A stretch of 34,454 nucleotides of DNA from Lachnospiraceae bacterium (GCA_021205305.1 JAJPXU010000121.1:1-34454); one strand, 5' to 3'. Positions 8,936 through 17,615 are shown, counted from the first letter of the stretch. Notes: a model not told the origin generated them from the sequence alone. Program-made: numbers and translations.

Positions 8936-10252
8936 TCAGTTGCTGGAAAACAAATCCTCCAATATCTCTGCCGCGCTCATGTCAAGATACCCGTCCGGGT
9001 CAGTCATGATCGAGTTCCCGGAGGTATCCCAGCGCATCTGCGCGTAGTCAGTCAAATAGGAGGTGCCAACCGAGCAGCTCGGATATTTGCTGTACCATTC
9101 CGGGTAATAGGTCTTCATATAAGTGGTCGCCAGCTGGATGGCCTGGCTGGAGGTACTGCCGGACGCAGTGGGCGTCCCGCACATCCGCACACCGGGCGGA
9201 CTGGAGTGAAGCAGTACCACGCTTCCATCCTCACACTGGCCGACCACCATCCAGACGTGTCCGCTCGAACTCATGATGTCGCCTGCTCGGTAATCGGTTA
9301 CAGAGGAAGCCGACCGATAGGTGCCCCAGCCGCGGGCGGCAAAATTACTTGCCATCTGGGAGGCTTTCATTACGTACCCCTCATTTCCATCTGTGGTGTT
9401 CAGAATATTATAAATACACCAGCCAATATAGCCGGAGCAGTCCAGCCCATTCGCGATCTGATAGCGGGTTGTCCGGTAATCATAGCTGCTTGTCTGCTGC
9501 TCAAAAAATGTCTTCCACTGTGTGCTGACGCCAACGGACACCGCTTCCGTCCCTGCACCGGTATCGGCTTCATTCCAGCCGCCTCCCCAGATATACATGG
9601 TAGAACCCACGGGTTCTAACGCGGTCGAAAGCAGCGTTTTCAGTGTACTGGAAGCCACATCGGTTGTCACAGTGATTTTCTTTTTCAACTTTTTGACCAG
9701 AGTATCCTTGTAGTAAACCTTTGCGGTAATTGTCGTCGTGCCAGACTTTATGGCTCGAATCGTTCCGGTGGAGCTGACTCGGGCGACACTTTTGTCGGAG
9801 CTTTTGTATTTGACCGTACAACCGGTCTGTACCGTTGCTGTCACTGTTGTTGTCTCACCGGCCATGAGCGAGACTGCCGTGGTGTCATATTGGAAAGAAT
9901 TCGCGTTTGTTACGAGCAGGTATACTTTTTCTGTGAGTTTTCCATCCTCATCATAGAGACGCAGCGTGGCACGGCCTTTTTTCAGGGCTGTGATTTTGTA
10001 AGAGCCGTCTGATTTTTCCTTTACCTTCGCAACCGTAGTCTTTGATACCGTCACTTCTGCGTATCCGCTGATTGTGTAGGATTTGCCGACCGCCAGTGTT
10101 TTTACAGACGTATTCGCGGCTCCGGCTGACGCAAAAAGGCCAAAAGCCAGCAGCAGCGAGGGCAGCAGCAGGCGCAGAAAATGAAAGAAAACGGGGACTT
10201 CAAGGGAACGGGGCGAGGTTTGTGAATTTTTCTTATAATGGAATGAATACAT
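8936..10252 (-). CDS. Secreted protein with bacterial Ig-like (BIG2-like) domains and an NlpC/P60-like cysteine peptidase domain
   Basis: N-terminal hydrophobic segment; SVSLMAGETTTVTATVQTGCTVKYKSSDKSVARVSSTGTIRAIKSGTTTITAK; catalytic-like DCSGYIGWCIYN … SSGHVWMVVG. Confidence 0.82.
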   Translation of the reverse strand: MYSFHYKKNSQTSPRSLEVPVFFHFLRLLLPSLLLAFGLFASAGAANTSVKTLAVGKSYTISGYAEVTVSKTTVAKVKEKSDGSYKITALKKGRATLRLYDEDGKLTEKVYLLVTNANSFQYDTTAVSLMAGETTTVTATVQTGCTVKYKSSDKSVARVSSTGTIRAIKSGTTTITAKVYYKDTLVKKLKKKITVTTDVASSTLKTLLSTALEPVGSTMYIWGGGWNEADTGAGTEAVSVGVSTQWKTFFEQQTSSYDYRTTRYQIANGLDCSGYIGWCIYNILNTTDGNEGYVMKASQMASNFAARGWGTYRSASSVTDYRAGDIMSSSGHVWMVVGQCEDGSVVLLHSSPPGVRMCGTPTASGSTSSQAIQLATTYMKTYYPEWYSKYPSCSVGTSYLTDYAQMRWDTSGNSIMTDPDGYLDMSAAEILEDLFSSN

Positions 10253-10569
10253 ATCGGTACTCCTTGCTGCCGGTTATTTTATAACGGCATTTCTATAGAT
10301 GAATGGAATGATTCATAGAAATTTTACCATGTCTGTTTACTTATGTAAACCTTTTTTGTTGCACAGTTTGAATGAAAATACATTTTTGTTAAAAGAAAGA
10401 AAATTATGAGATGAAAATATTGAATATGTCTTTCCAAAACAATAAACATATGCTAATATAATTGAAATGATATATGTATGAGGATGTACATTGATAATAT
10501 AATATGCTTACCTGGGGAGCCAGGGGACGTCTCTCGCCTGATCCGAGTACCTTGCGGAAGGGGTGAAAA

Positions 10570-10650
10570 TAATACTCGCAGCAAAACCGGCTGCTCGTTA
10601 ACTTGCGAAATTCGCTGCCGCAAGCGCCGCGAACTTCCTGCAAGTTATAT
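10570..10650 (-). repeat. Copy of a ~78-bp structured dispersed element (reverse orientation relative to the 13751 copies)
   Basis: Reverse complement AACTTGCAGGAAGTTCGCGGCGCTTGCGGCAGCGAATTTCGCAAGTTAACGAGCAGCCGGTTTTGCTGCGAG closely matches 13751-13828. Confidence 0.9.
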
Positions 10651-10651
10651 T

Positions 10652-10735
10652 ATGAGTACATACGAAGGAATTATGCTTTTGCTGGTAATTGTTTCTTTGA
10701 TTGTCGCGATTCTGGACATGAAAAATAAGAAATAG
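10652..10735 (+). CDS. 27-aa putative holin-like toxin (type I TA toxin-like) MSTYEGIMLLLVIVSLIVAILDMKNKK
   Basis: Matches the recognisable MSTYEx-hydrophobic-KK pattern of Firmicutes putative holin-like toxins; hidden as the C-terminus of the listed ORF 10478..10735. Confidence 0.8.
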   Translation: MSTYEGIMLLLVIVSLIVAILDMKNKK

Positions 10736-10775
10736 CCGTCCTGCACTTTTGGCGAAGGTGGACGGCTATTTCTTA
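10723..10775. terminator. Bidirectional terminator between toxin mRNA and antisense RNA
   Basis: AAGAAATAGCCGTCC…GGACGGCTATTTCTT, 15-bp perfect stem; minus-strand exit is TATTTTTC. Confidence 0.75.
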
Positions 10776-10838
10776 GCTTAAAACATTAACGCCGGGTCGG
10801 GGAAGTGACAGTTCCCTTCCGGCTCCCTTGTTAAGCAT

Positions 10839-10867
10839 ATTATATGCTATCAACAACAATTTTTCAA
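10839..10867 (-). promoter_or_regulatory. Sigma-A promoter predicted to drive an antisense antitoxin RNA
   Basis: Minus strand TTGAAA - 17 nt - TATAAT. Confidence 0.75.
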
Positions 10868-11033
10868 TCAAAAGTTTAAGAGAATCAGCGCTATTTCAAA
10901 AGGAACTGTTTCATGAAAAAGGTACTGTCGAAACCCGATATCTTATGCTATACTGGAGTGGTCGCAATGGGCGTGAACTTGTAATTGTTCAGCGCTTTCA
11001 CAGATGCATACAATTTCAAAGGAAAGAACAATT

Positions 11034-11930
11034 ATGTACGAATTGATTCAGGCTGTCGGGAACAGCTATTATATTCAATGCCCGGCCAAAATCGGTCTGG
11101 TTCGGCTAAATGAGCAGGATGTCTGCCTGATTGACAGTGGAAATGATAAAAATGCCGGGCGGAAGGTGAGGCAGATTCTGGATGCGCAGGGCTGGCACCT
11201 GCGGGCGATTTACAATACACACTCGCATGCGGATCATATCGGCGGTAACCAGTATCTTCAGAAACAGACGGGATGTAAGGTCTATGCTCCCGGTATTGAA
11301 TGCAGCTTTACGCGGCACCCGATTCTGGAGCCGGTGGCTCTTTACGGCGGCTGCCCGCCGACGGAGCTGCGGCACAAGTTCCTCATGGCGCAGGAGAGCG
11401 AAGCAGAGTATCTAACAGGAGACGTATTGCCGGATGGTCTGGAAGTGCTTCCGCTGCCGGGGCATTGCTTTGATATGGTCGGCTTCCGGACGGCGGACGG
11501 CGTCATTTACCTGGCGGATTGTCTGTCCAGCGCGGAGACGCTTGAAAAATATCAGATCGGGTATATCTATGATGTTGGCGCTTACCTGGATACACTGGAG
11601 AAGGTGAAGTCCTTACAGGCAAAATTGTTTATCCCGGCGCATACAGAGCCGACCGAAGACATTGTGCCGCTGGCAGAACTTAATATCGCAAAGGTGAAGG
11701 AGATTGCGGAGCGGATTGCCGGATTCTGCGAGATGCCGTGCAGCTTTGAAGAGATTTTGCAAAAAGTGTTTGACGGATACGGCCTGGTGATGAATTTTGA
11801 GCAGTATGCACTCGTCGGCAGCACGGTGCGCTCCTACCTTTCCTGGCTGAAAGGATGCGGACGGGTAGAGGTGGAGTTTGAGAACAATCGACTGTTATGG
11901 AAAAGAACGGATGGGGGAGAAAGGTTATGA
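11034..11930 (+). CDS. MBL fold metallo-hydrolase
   Basis: YNTHSHADHIGGNQYLQKQTG, LPGHCFDMVGFRTADGVIYLADCL, FIPAHTEP. Confidence 0.93.
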   Translation: MYELIQAVGNSYYIQCPAKIGLVRLNEQDVCLIDSGNDKNAGRKVRQILDAQGWHLRAIYNTHSHADHIGGNQYLQKQTGCKVYAPGIECSFTRHPILEPVALYGGCPPTELRHKFLMAQESEAEYLTGDVLPDGLEVLPLPGHCFDMVGFRTADGVIYLADCLSSAETLEKYQIGYIYDVGAYLDTLEKVKSLQAKLFIPAHTEPTEDIVPLAELNIAKVKEIAERIAGFCEMPCSFEEILQKVFDGYGLVMNFEQYALVGSTVRSYLSWLKGCGRVEVEFENNRLLWKRTDGGERL

Positions 11931-13753
11931 AAGCAGAGATCCGGAAGGAATATCAGCGCTGGGTAGAACAGTGTTCGAGCGCGGAAACTGCACTTTATGA
12001 TGCCGATGTGGCGGCGGAACTCAAAGCGATGGCAGCGGATGAGGCGAAGATTGAGGATGCCTTTTACCGTGATTTGGCGTTTGGAACAGGCGGCCTGCGC
12101 GGCGTGATCGGCGCGGGGACGAACCGCATGAATGTTTACACAGTAGCGAAGGCTTCGCAGGGACTGGCGGATTATGTGAAAAAGAATTTCGCCCAGGAAG
12201 ATTGGAAAATCGCGGTCAGTTATGATTCCAGAATCAAGTCCGACCGCTTTGCACAGGTCGCATCCGGTGTGTTCGCGGCAAACGGGATTCAGGTATGGAT
12301 TTATCCGGAACTGATGCCGACGCCGTGCCTGTCTTACGCGGTGCGTGCGCTGGGCTGCGCGGCGGGCATTATGGTAACAGCGTCCCACAACCCTTCCAAG
12401 TACAATGGCTACAAGGTCTACGGCGCGGACGGCTGCCAGATTACCACGGAGGAAGCGGCCGAGATTCTGGCCGGGATTGAGCGGCTGGATATTTTTGACG
12501 ATATTCAGGTGACAGAGTTTGCGGCGGAATCCTCTTCTGATATTTCTTACATTCCGGCAGAGGTGTACACCGCATTTGTAGAAGAAGTAAAAAAGCAGTC
12601 CGTTCTTTTTGGCGATGAGATTGACCGGAATGTCTCGATTGTCTACTCGCCGCTGAACGGCACCGGCTTAAAGCCTGTGCTGCGCACTCTGAAGGAGAGC
12701 GGTTTTACGAATATTACGGTGGTAGCAGAGCAGGAGCAGCCGGACGGCCATTTTCCGACCTGTCCTTATCCGAATCCGGAGATTCGGGAGGCGATGGCGC
12801 TTGGCATGGAGTATGCGGCGAAATGCAATGCGGATCTGCTGCTTGCGACCGACCCGGACTGCGATCGTGTGGGGATTGCGGTGAAGAAGACTGCAACTGC
12901 TGCCATATCGGAAGGGGCGGGAAATAATAATGCAGACGCTCCTGAGCTGTTAGATGCGGGCAATAAAAATACAGATGCGGTGGCGCCGGAAGGAACGGAA
13001 AGCACACAGGCGTCGAACCAGTATGTGCTTCTCTCAGGAAATGAGACGGGTATGCTGCTGCTTGATTTTATCTGCAGCCGGCGCATCCGGCACGGGCAGA
13101 TGCCGGAGAATCCGGTGCTGGTCAAGACCATTGTCACCATTGACATGGCGGAGCGGATTGCGAAAAAATATGGTGTCCGCACGGTCAACGTTCTGACCGG
13201 ATTTAAGTTCATCGGCGAGCAGATCGGTCTTCTGGAAAAGCAGGGAAGGACGGAAGATTACATTCTGGGTTTTGAGGAAAGCTATGGGTATCTCAGCGGT
13301 TCTTATGTGCGCGATAAGGATGCGGTCGACGCTTCTTTGCTGATCTGCGAAATGTTTGCTTACTACCGGACGCGCGGGATTTCCCTGCTGGACCGTCTGG
13401 AGGAGCTTTATCGTGAATTTGGCTACTGCCTGAACACCCTGTACTCCTTTGAATTTGAAGGCTCCGCCGGCTTTGCGCGGATGCAGGAAATTATGGCAGA
13501 ATTCCGCAAAGGAGTCGATGCAATCGGACCGAAAAAGGTTGCGCGTGTGCTGGATTACAGGGAAGGGTTGGATGGCCTTCCAAAATCTGACGTTCTGAAA
13601 TACCTGCTGGAGGACAATTGCTCCGTTGTTGTTCGTCCATCCGGCACGGAGCCGAAGCTGAAGACCTACATTTCCGTGAGCGCCGCGACAAAAGAAGATG
13701 CCAGAGAGTTGGAAAAGCAGATGGCGGAAGCCATGAAAGCATATTTTCGATAA
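11927..13753 (+). CDS. Phospho-sugar mutase (phosphoglucomutase/phosphomannomutase alpha-D-phosphohexomutase family)
   Basis: FGTGGLRGVIGAGTNRMN, MVTASHNPSKYNGYKVYG, ATDPDCDRVGIAVK, GFEESYGYLSG, VVRPSGTEPKLKTYISV. ATG 11927 overlaps the upstream stop codon. Confidence 0.95.
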   Translation: MKAEIRKEYQRWVEQCSSAETALYDADVAAELKAMAADEAKIEDAFYRDLAFGTGGLRGVIGAGTNRMNVYTVAKASQGLADYVKKNFAQEDWKIAVSYDSRIKSDRFAQVASGVFAANGIQVWIYPELMPTPCLSYAVRALGCAAGIMVTASHNPSKYNGYKVYGADGCQITTEEAAEILAGIERLDIFDDIQVTEFAAESSSDISYIPAEVYTAFVEEVKKQSVLFGDEIDRNVSIVYSPLNGTGLKPVLRTLKESGFTNITVVAEQEQPDGHFPTCPYPNPEIREAMALGMEYAAKCNADLLLATDPDCDRVGIAVKKTATAAISEGAGNNNADAPELLDAGNKNTDAVAPEGTESTQASNQYVLLSGNETGMLLLDFICSRRIRHGQMPENPVLVKTIVTIDMAERIAKKYGVRTVNVLTGFKFIGEQIGLLEKQGRTEDYILGFEESYGYLSGSYVRDKDAVDASLLICEMFAYYRTRGISLLDRLEELYREFGYCLNTLYSFEFEGSAGFARMQEIMAEFRKGVDAIGPKKVARVLDYREGLDGLPKSDVLKYLLEDNCSVVVRPSGTEPKLKTYISVSAATKEDARELEKQMAEAMKAYFR

Positions 13754-13880
13754 TGTGACCCGCAAGAAGTTCGCGGCGCTTGCGGCAGCGAACTTCGTGG
13801 GTCAACGAGCAGCTGGTATTGCTGCGAGTAATGTGACCCGCAAGAAGTTCGCGGCGCTTGCGGCGGCGAACCTTGCAGGT
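13751..13880 (+). repeat. Tandem copies (78-bp period) of the structured dispersed element
   Basis: taatgtgacccgcaagaagttcgcggcgcttgcggc[a/g]gcgaac starts at 13751 and again at 13829; second copy is 3'-truncated or diverged. Confidence 0.93.
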
Positions 13881-13963
13881 AATCAGATAGCGCAGATCGA
13901 AATGATGCGTAGAGGAGAATATGCCTTGCGGAGATGAATTATTTCCTTATATTCTTGTGTGTA

Positions 13964-14015
13964 CGAAAAATCCCCATCAGAATTTTTGAATGAAATCCTG
14001 ATGGGGGTTTTCGTA
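13964..14015. terminator. Bidirectional rho-independent terminator between convergent genes
   Basis: cgaaaaaTCCCCATCAG…CTGATGGGGgttttcg followed by aatttttt. Confidence 0.85.
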
Positions 14016-14081
14016 ATTTTTTATGCCTTTTTGGTCGAGCAGGAAAGCCTGCACGTAATCATTCTTTCGATTTCTTGTATA

Positions 14082-16694
14082 TCATCCCTGGTTAAACAGC
14101 GGTGAGAGTACATCTGCGTAGGTCTGGAAGATTTCCAGCAGGTACGTATCCCAGTGCCGCGCGTCCTGTTCGGTGTTGCCGAACACGTAGTCTTCCTGGC
14201 CGTAGTCAATTACGTCGAAGCCCGGGATTGCCTTGCTTGCGCCATTGGTACGGTATGCGACTGCGTCAGCGAGGGAGAAGGATACGCTGGTGACATCTTC
14301 ATAGTTAACCCAGCTCGAAATATCCGTGCCGGTCGCTTCTGTCGCGGTACCGTTTGTGGTCTGCGTCTCCGCTGCAGTTTTCTCGATGGCTGCCGCGCCT
14401 TCTGCGTACTCACCGTACATCTGATCAACATAGAGCGCGAGAGAGTTTCCGAAAATCTCAGATGGTACATGGCCGCCGTTCCACTGCCACTCAATCTCTG
14501 CGTCAATGCCAGCGTTCAGCATGGCAATCTGCAGGTTCAGGGAAGTGAACATAGACATATCGCCTTCTGAAGCGCCCATCACGATTCTTACCCAGGTCGC
14601 GTCGTCTGTGTCTTCCGCGCCGATGTAGTTCAGCGGATTGTACAGCGAAACAATGTTATTGCCGTATTTGTCGCCTTCCAGGATAGAGGCGATGTCTGTT
14701 TCATACGCTTCCACCATTTCCTCATAGGACGAATAATTTGCGGAATCCTGAGAGCCGGTCGCGGACTGCGTGGTTCCCGCGTCAGGCGTACCTACTTCAA
14801 GCTGGTTTGCGGTATTATCATTTGCCGCGGTGGTTTCTTCTTCGGCGGCATCCGCATCAGCTGAGTCATCGGAAGCTGCTGCATCTGTCGCATTATCAGG
14901 AACATCACCGTCCGAGATGGCAGCCATATCGTCCGGAAGTTCGCCAGAGACATCACCATCCGGGAGTTCGCCTGCTTCACTGATATCGCCTGGCAGATCG
15001 CCATCTGTGGTTTCACCTGCTTCGTTGATATCATTCGGCAGTTCTTCACCCGTAAGATCGGCTGCGTCAGCAGCTTCATCGGGAAGCGCATCTGTGCTAT
15101 CAGAATCGGTATCGTTTGAAATGGTTCTATCTGTGCGTTCACCCATGCCGCCGCGTTCGCCTGCGGTGCCGCCATTCATGCCTCCACGCATACCGTCGGC
15201 CGCGTCACCCATTTCGGATAAATCCATATCTCCCATGCTGTCTTTATCAGCAAAGTCTAACGCACCGTTCATTCCGCTCGGCAGGTCGCCTGTGCCGCCG
15301 CCCATTTCGCTGGTGCCGGAAGACGCATAACGCCCTTCAATAAATGCAGTCGCTTTGTCCTCGGTCGTCATGGCTGCCACTTCGTCATCGCTGAGCGCGT
15401 TGCCGTCCGTGTCAAACCAGGTCCAGCCGTCCGCGTAGTCGAGGTTGTCAAGATACCACTGTAGGTTTGAGGTAAACTCTGCCAGATAAAGATCCAGATA
15501 GGTACCATAGTAGCCATTAGTTTCCGGGTAAGCGTCCAAGTCATACTCGATGGTCAGCGCGATTGTATCATCCGTGTCGCCATCCTCATTCAGATCAAAT
15601 CCGACCGCGGATTCTTCTACAGTAAGGTTCTGTTCATTGATGTATTCCATATAAGCTTCGGACAGGTATGCTGCAAGCTGCTCCTGGAACGAAGAACCAA
15701 AATCATAGGTCGTGTCCATATAATACTCAAACGCCATCGCCATGTCGCCCTCATACAGAGAGGTAATCGCACTATACGCGACACAGCCCCATGCGCCGTC
15801 TGAAATTTCATAATCTACGCCGTCGATGGTGACTGTGGTGGAATAGCTGCCGTCCTCCAGACGGTAGACGCCGACCGCGCCCGCTTCGATCTGGTAATCA
15901 TAAAAATCGGAATTGTTCGAGGTCGCCGCAAACATGGTCGCATGCGCGCCGCCGCCCGAACCGCCGGTGGAAACAAAATAATCCACATTGCCTGGCAGGT
16001 TGCCGAGCAGGATGTTGTATTTTACATAGCGCGTCGCGGCCTTCTGGTCTGCCAGACAGGACGGGGCGTCGCCGGTGTAATAGGTGTTTCCATCCTCATC
16101 CGTCGCAGTGTCCTGTTTTCCGCGGTTGCCGCAGGCTACATTGATATAGCCCTCCGCCGCGTAAGTCGTCGCTGCCGTGGAATTGTTCGAAGAACTGTAA
16201 CCGGCCGCTCCCGTGTTTAAAATAACCGGAGCCGTCGCTGCCGTGTAAGTCTGCCCGTTGGTACTTACAATCTCCGCCTCATAATCGATCACCAGCGAAC
16301 CATTGACTGAAGTCGAACCAGATGCTACAGCAGATTCCGCCGTCACATCCGCCACGCCGTCGCCATCTGTATCAATACCGGTAACATACGCGCCCGGCAC
16401 ACAGACCGATACGCCCTGCTCATCCGGCAGTTCCGGGTATGCGACCGCCGAGACGATCGAGAGTACCCACGCGTCCGCGCTTTCCTGGTATGTCCAGGTC
16501 TGGTCTTCATTGTTTGCGAGATTCAAAGTGGTTTCAATATACTCCTGGTCAGAAACCGCAGTAGTCACATCCGAATCGGCCGAAGTATCCGACACCGTTT
16601 CGCCGGATTCCTCCGCACTTCCGGTCAGCGGCGCGGAAAGTCCCGAAAGACAAAGCGTGCCTGCCAGAAGGAAAGACAGCCATTTTTTCTTCAT
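14082..16694 (-). CDS. Secreted tannase/feruloyl-esterase-like alpha/beta hydrolase with a long disordered insertion
   Basis: Signal peptide MKKKWLSFLLAGTLCLSGLSAPLTGSAEE; EGYINVACGNRGKQ, TRYVKYNILLGNLPGNVDYFVSTGGSGGGAHATMFAATSNNSDF resembles subtype-B tannase nucleophile-elbow region. Family assignment by motif recall only. Confidence 0.65.
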   Translation of the reverse strand: MKKKWLSFLLAGTLCLSGLSAPLTGSAEESGETVSDTSADSDVTTAVSDQEYIETTLNLANNEDQTWTYQESADAWVLSIVSAVAYPELPDEQGVSVCVPGAYVTGIDTDGDGVADVTAESAVASGSTSVNGSLVIDYEAEIVSTNGQTYTAATAPVILNTGAAGYSSSNNSTAATTYAAEGYINVACGNRGKQDTATDEDGNTYYTGDAPSCLADQKAATRYVKYNILLGNLPGNVDYFVSTGGSGGGAHATMFAATSNNSDFYDYQIEAGAVGVYRLEDGSYSTTVTIDGVDYEISDGAWGCVAYSAITSLYEGDMAMAFEYYMDTTYDFGSSFQEQLAAYLSEAYMEYINEQNLTVEESAVGFDLNEDGDTDDTIALTIEYDLDAYPETNGYYGTYLDLYLAEFTSNLQWYLDNLDYADGWTWFDTDGNALSDDEVAAMTTEDKATAFIEGRYASSGTSEMGGGTGDLPSGMNGALDFADKDSMGDMDLSEMGDAADGMRGGMNGGTAGERGGMGERTDRTISNDTDSDSTDALPDEAADAADLTGEELPNDINEAGETTDGDLPGDISEAGELPDGDVSGELPDDMAAISDGDVPDNATDAAASDDSADADAAEEETTAANDNTANQLEVGTPDAGTTQSATGSQDSANYSSYEEMVEAYETDIASILEGDKYGNNIVSLYNPLNYIGAEDTDDATWVRIVMGASEGDMSMFTSLNLQIAMLNAGIDAEIEWQWNGGHVPSEIFGNSLALYVDQMYGEYAEGAAAIEKTAAETQTTNGTATEATGTDISSWVNYEDVTSVSFSLADAVAYRTNGASKAIPGFDVIDYGQEDYVFGNTEQDARHWDTYLLEIFQTYADVLSPLFNQG

Positions 16695-16785
16695 AGTGAA
16701 AATCTCCTTTCGATTTTATACGTATTATCATACTACGAAAAGATTGAAAGTAAATTGAAAAAGAATGGCAAATGGCTTGCGTTTA

Positions 16786-16815
16786 CTGACAACATAGTAT
16801 ATACTTTGTATATAC
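16786..16815 (+). promoter_or_regulatory. Promoter and palindromic operator of mazEF
   Basis: CTGACA - 17 nt - TATATA; GTATATAC-TTT-GTATATAC (16797-16815) lies across the spacer and -10. Confidence 0.65.
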
Positions 16816-16904
16816 CAAAAACTTAAAACCACACAGTTACGAAGAAACAGTAATATAGAACTGTCTATTCTTGCTAAAACGTGGCAGAAAGGAGAAAGAA
16901 ACAC

Positions 16905-17147
16905 ATGGTAGCACAGGTAAAAGCATGGGGTAACAGCCAGGGAATCCGTTTGTCGAAAGATTTATTGGACTCACTGGGAATTCGCTTAAATGAGTATCTT
17001 GATGTCAAAGTGGTAAACGGAGACATCATACTGTCTAAAACATTCCGGCATAAGACACTGGAAGAGCGGGCTGCTGAATATGGAGGTAAACTTGGCCCTT
17101 ATGAGGAAATATCGTGGGGAGAATCGACCGGAAGGGAGATGTGGTAA
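16905..17147 (+). CDS. mazE: MazE-like AbrB/SpoVT-domain antitoxin
   Basis: MVAQVKAWGNSQGIRLSKDLLDSLGIRLNEYLDVKVVNGDIILSK; start at 16905 after GGAG. Confidence 0.88.
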   Translation: MVAQVKAWGNSQGIRLSKDLLDSLGIRLNEYLDVKVVNGDIILSKTFRHKTLEERAAEYGGKLGPYEEISWGESTGREMW

Positions 17148-17150
17148 TAG

Positions 17151-17474
17151 ATGTTTACAATTTCACAGGGAGATATTTTAAAAGTTGAAAAACTTTCTTT
17201 TCCAGTTCTTGTAGTCAGCAAAGATTACTTTAACCGATCGGAACAGGTCATTGCCTGCCCGATTCAAGGGAATGCAGCAGTGGATCCGCTGCATATTCCT
17301 GTCGCATGGAGCGATACAGAAGGGGTTGTATTGTGTGAACAGCTAAAATTGTTGGATCTGCGCGTTCGTGGTTACAAGAAGATGGGAGAATTGAAGATAG
17401 AAAGCATCATGGACATTACCGATGCCATTCAGGGCATTTTTGACTATTATCCTTATAATGGGCAAGGCGGTTGA
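17151..17474 (+). CDS. mazF: MazF/PemK-like type II toxin
   Basis: Immediately downstream of mazE; GDILKVEKLSFPVLVVSKDYFNRSEQVIACPIQG matches a divergent MazF/PemK fold pattern. Confidence 0.85.
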   Translation: MFTISQGDILKVEKLSFPVLVVSKDYFNRSEQVIACPIQGNAAVDPLHIPVAWSDTEGVVLCEQLKLLDLRVRGYKKMGELKIESIMDITDAIQGIFDYYPYNGQGG

Positions 17475-17555
17475 TTTTTACTGTACTTTTTGTGACTTTC
17501 AATTTCATTTCAAGCTTTTTCTGTTATACTGGTACCGAAGAGGTTGTCCGTAGAG

Positions 17556-17605
17556 AGCCGACAGGCTGGCGGGAGAATATACCGCGCTTGTCGGCTTTTT
17601 GCAGA
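17556..17605 (+). terminator. Rho-independent terminator downstream of mazF
   Basis: AGCCGACAGGC…GCTTGTCGGCTTTTT. Confidence 0.75.
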
Positions 17606-17615
17606 GATTATAGCG

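Noticed and set aside
10478-10735. 85-aa ORF
   Set aside because: Only the last 27 residues look like a real protein; the N-terminal part is translated from the dispersed repeat and 5' leader.
13755-13937. 60-aa ORF with internal repeat MTRKKFAALAAAN…VTRKKFAALAAAN
   Set aside because: Translation of tandem structured repeat copies right after the phosphomutase stop; explained better as non-coding.
14770-15330. 186-aa plus-strand Ser/Pro-rich ORF
   Set aside because: Antisense to the low-complexity tract of the tannase-like gene; reading of a repetitive region in the wrong strand.
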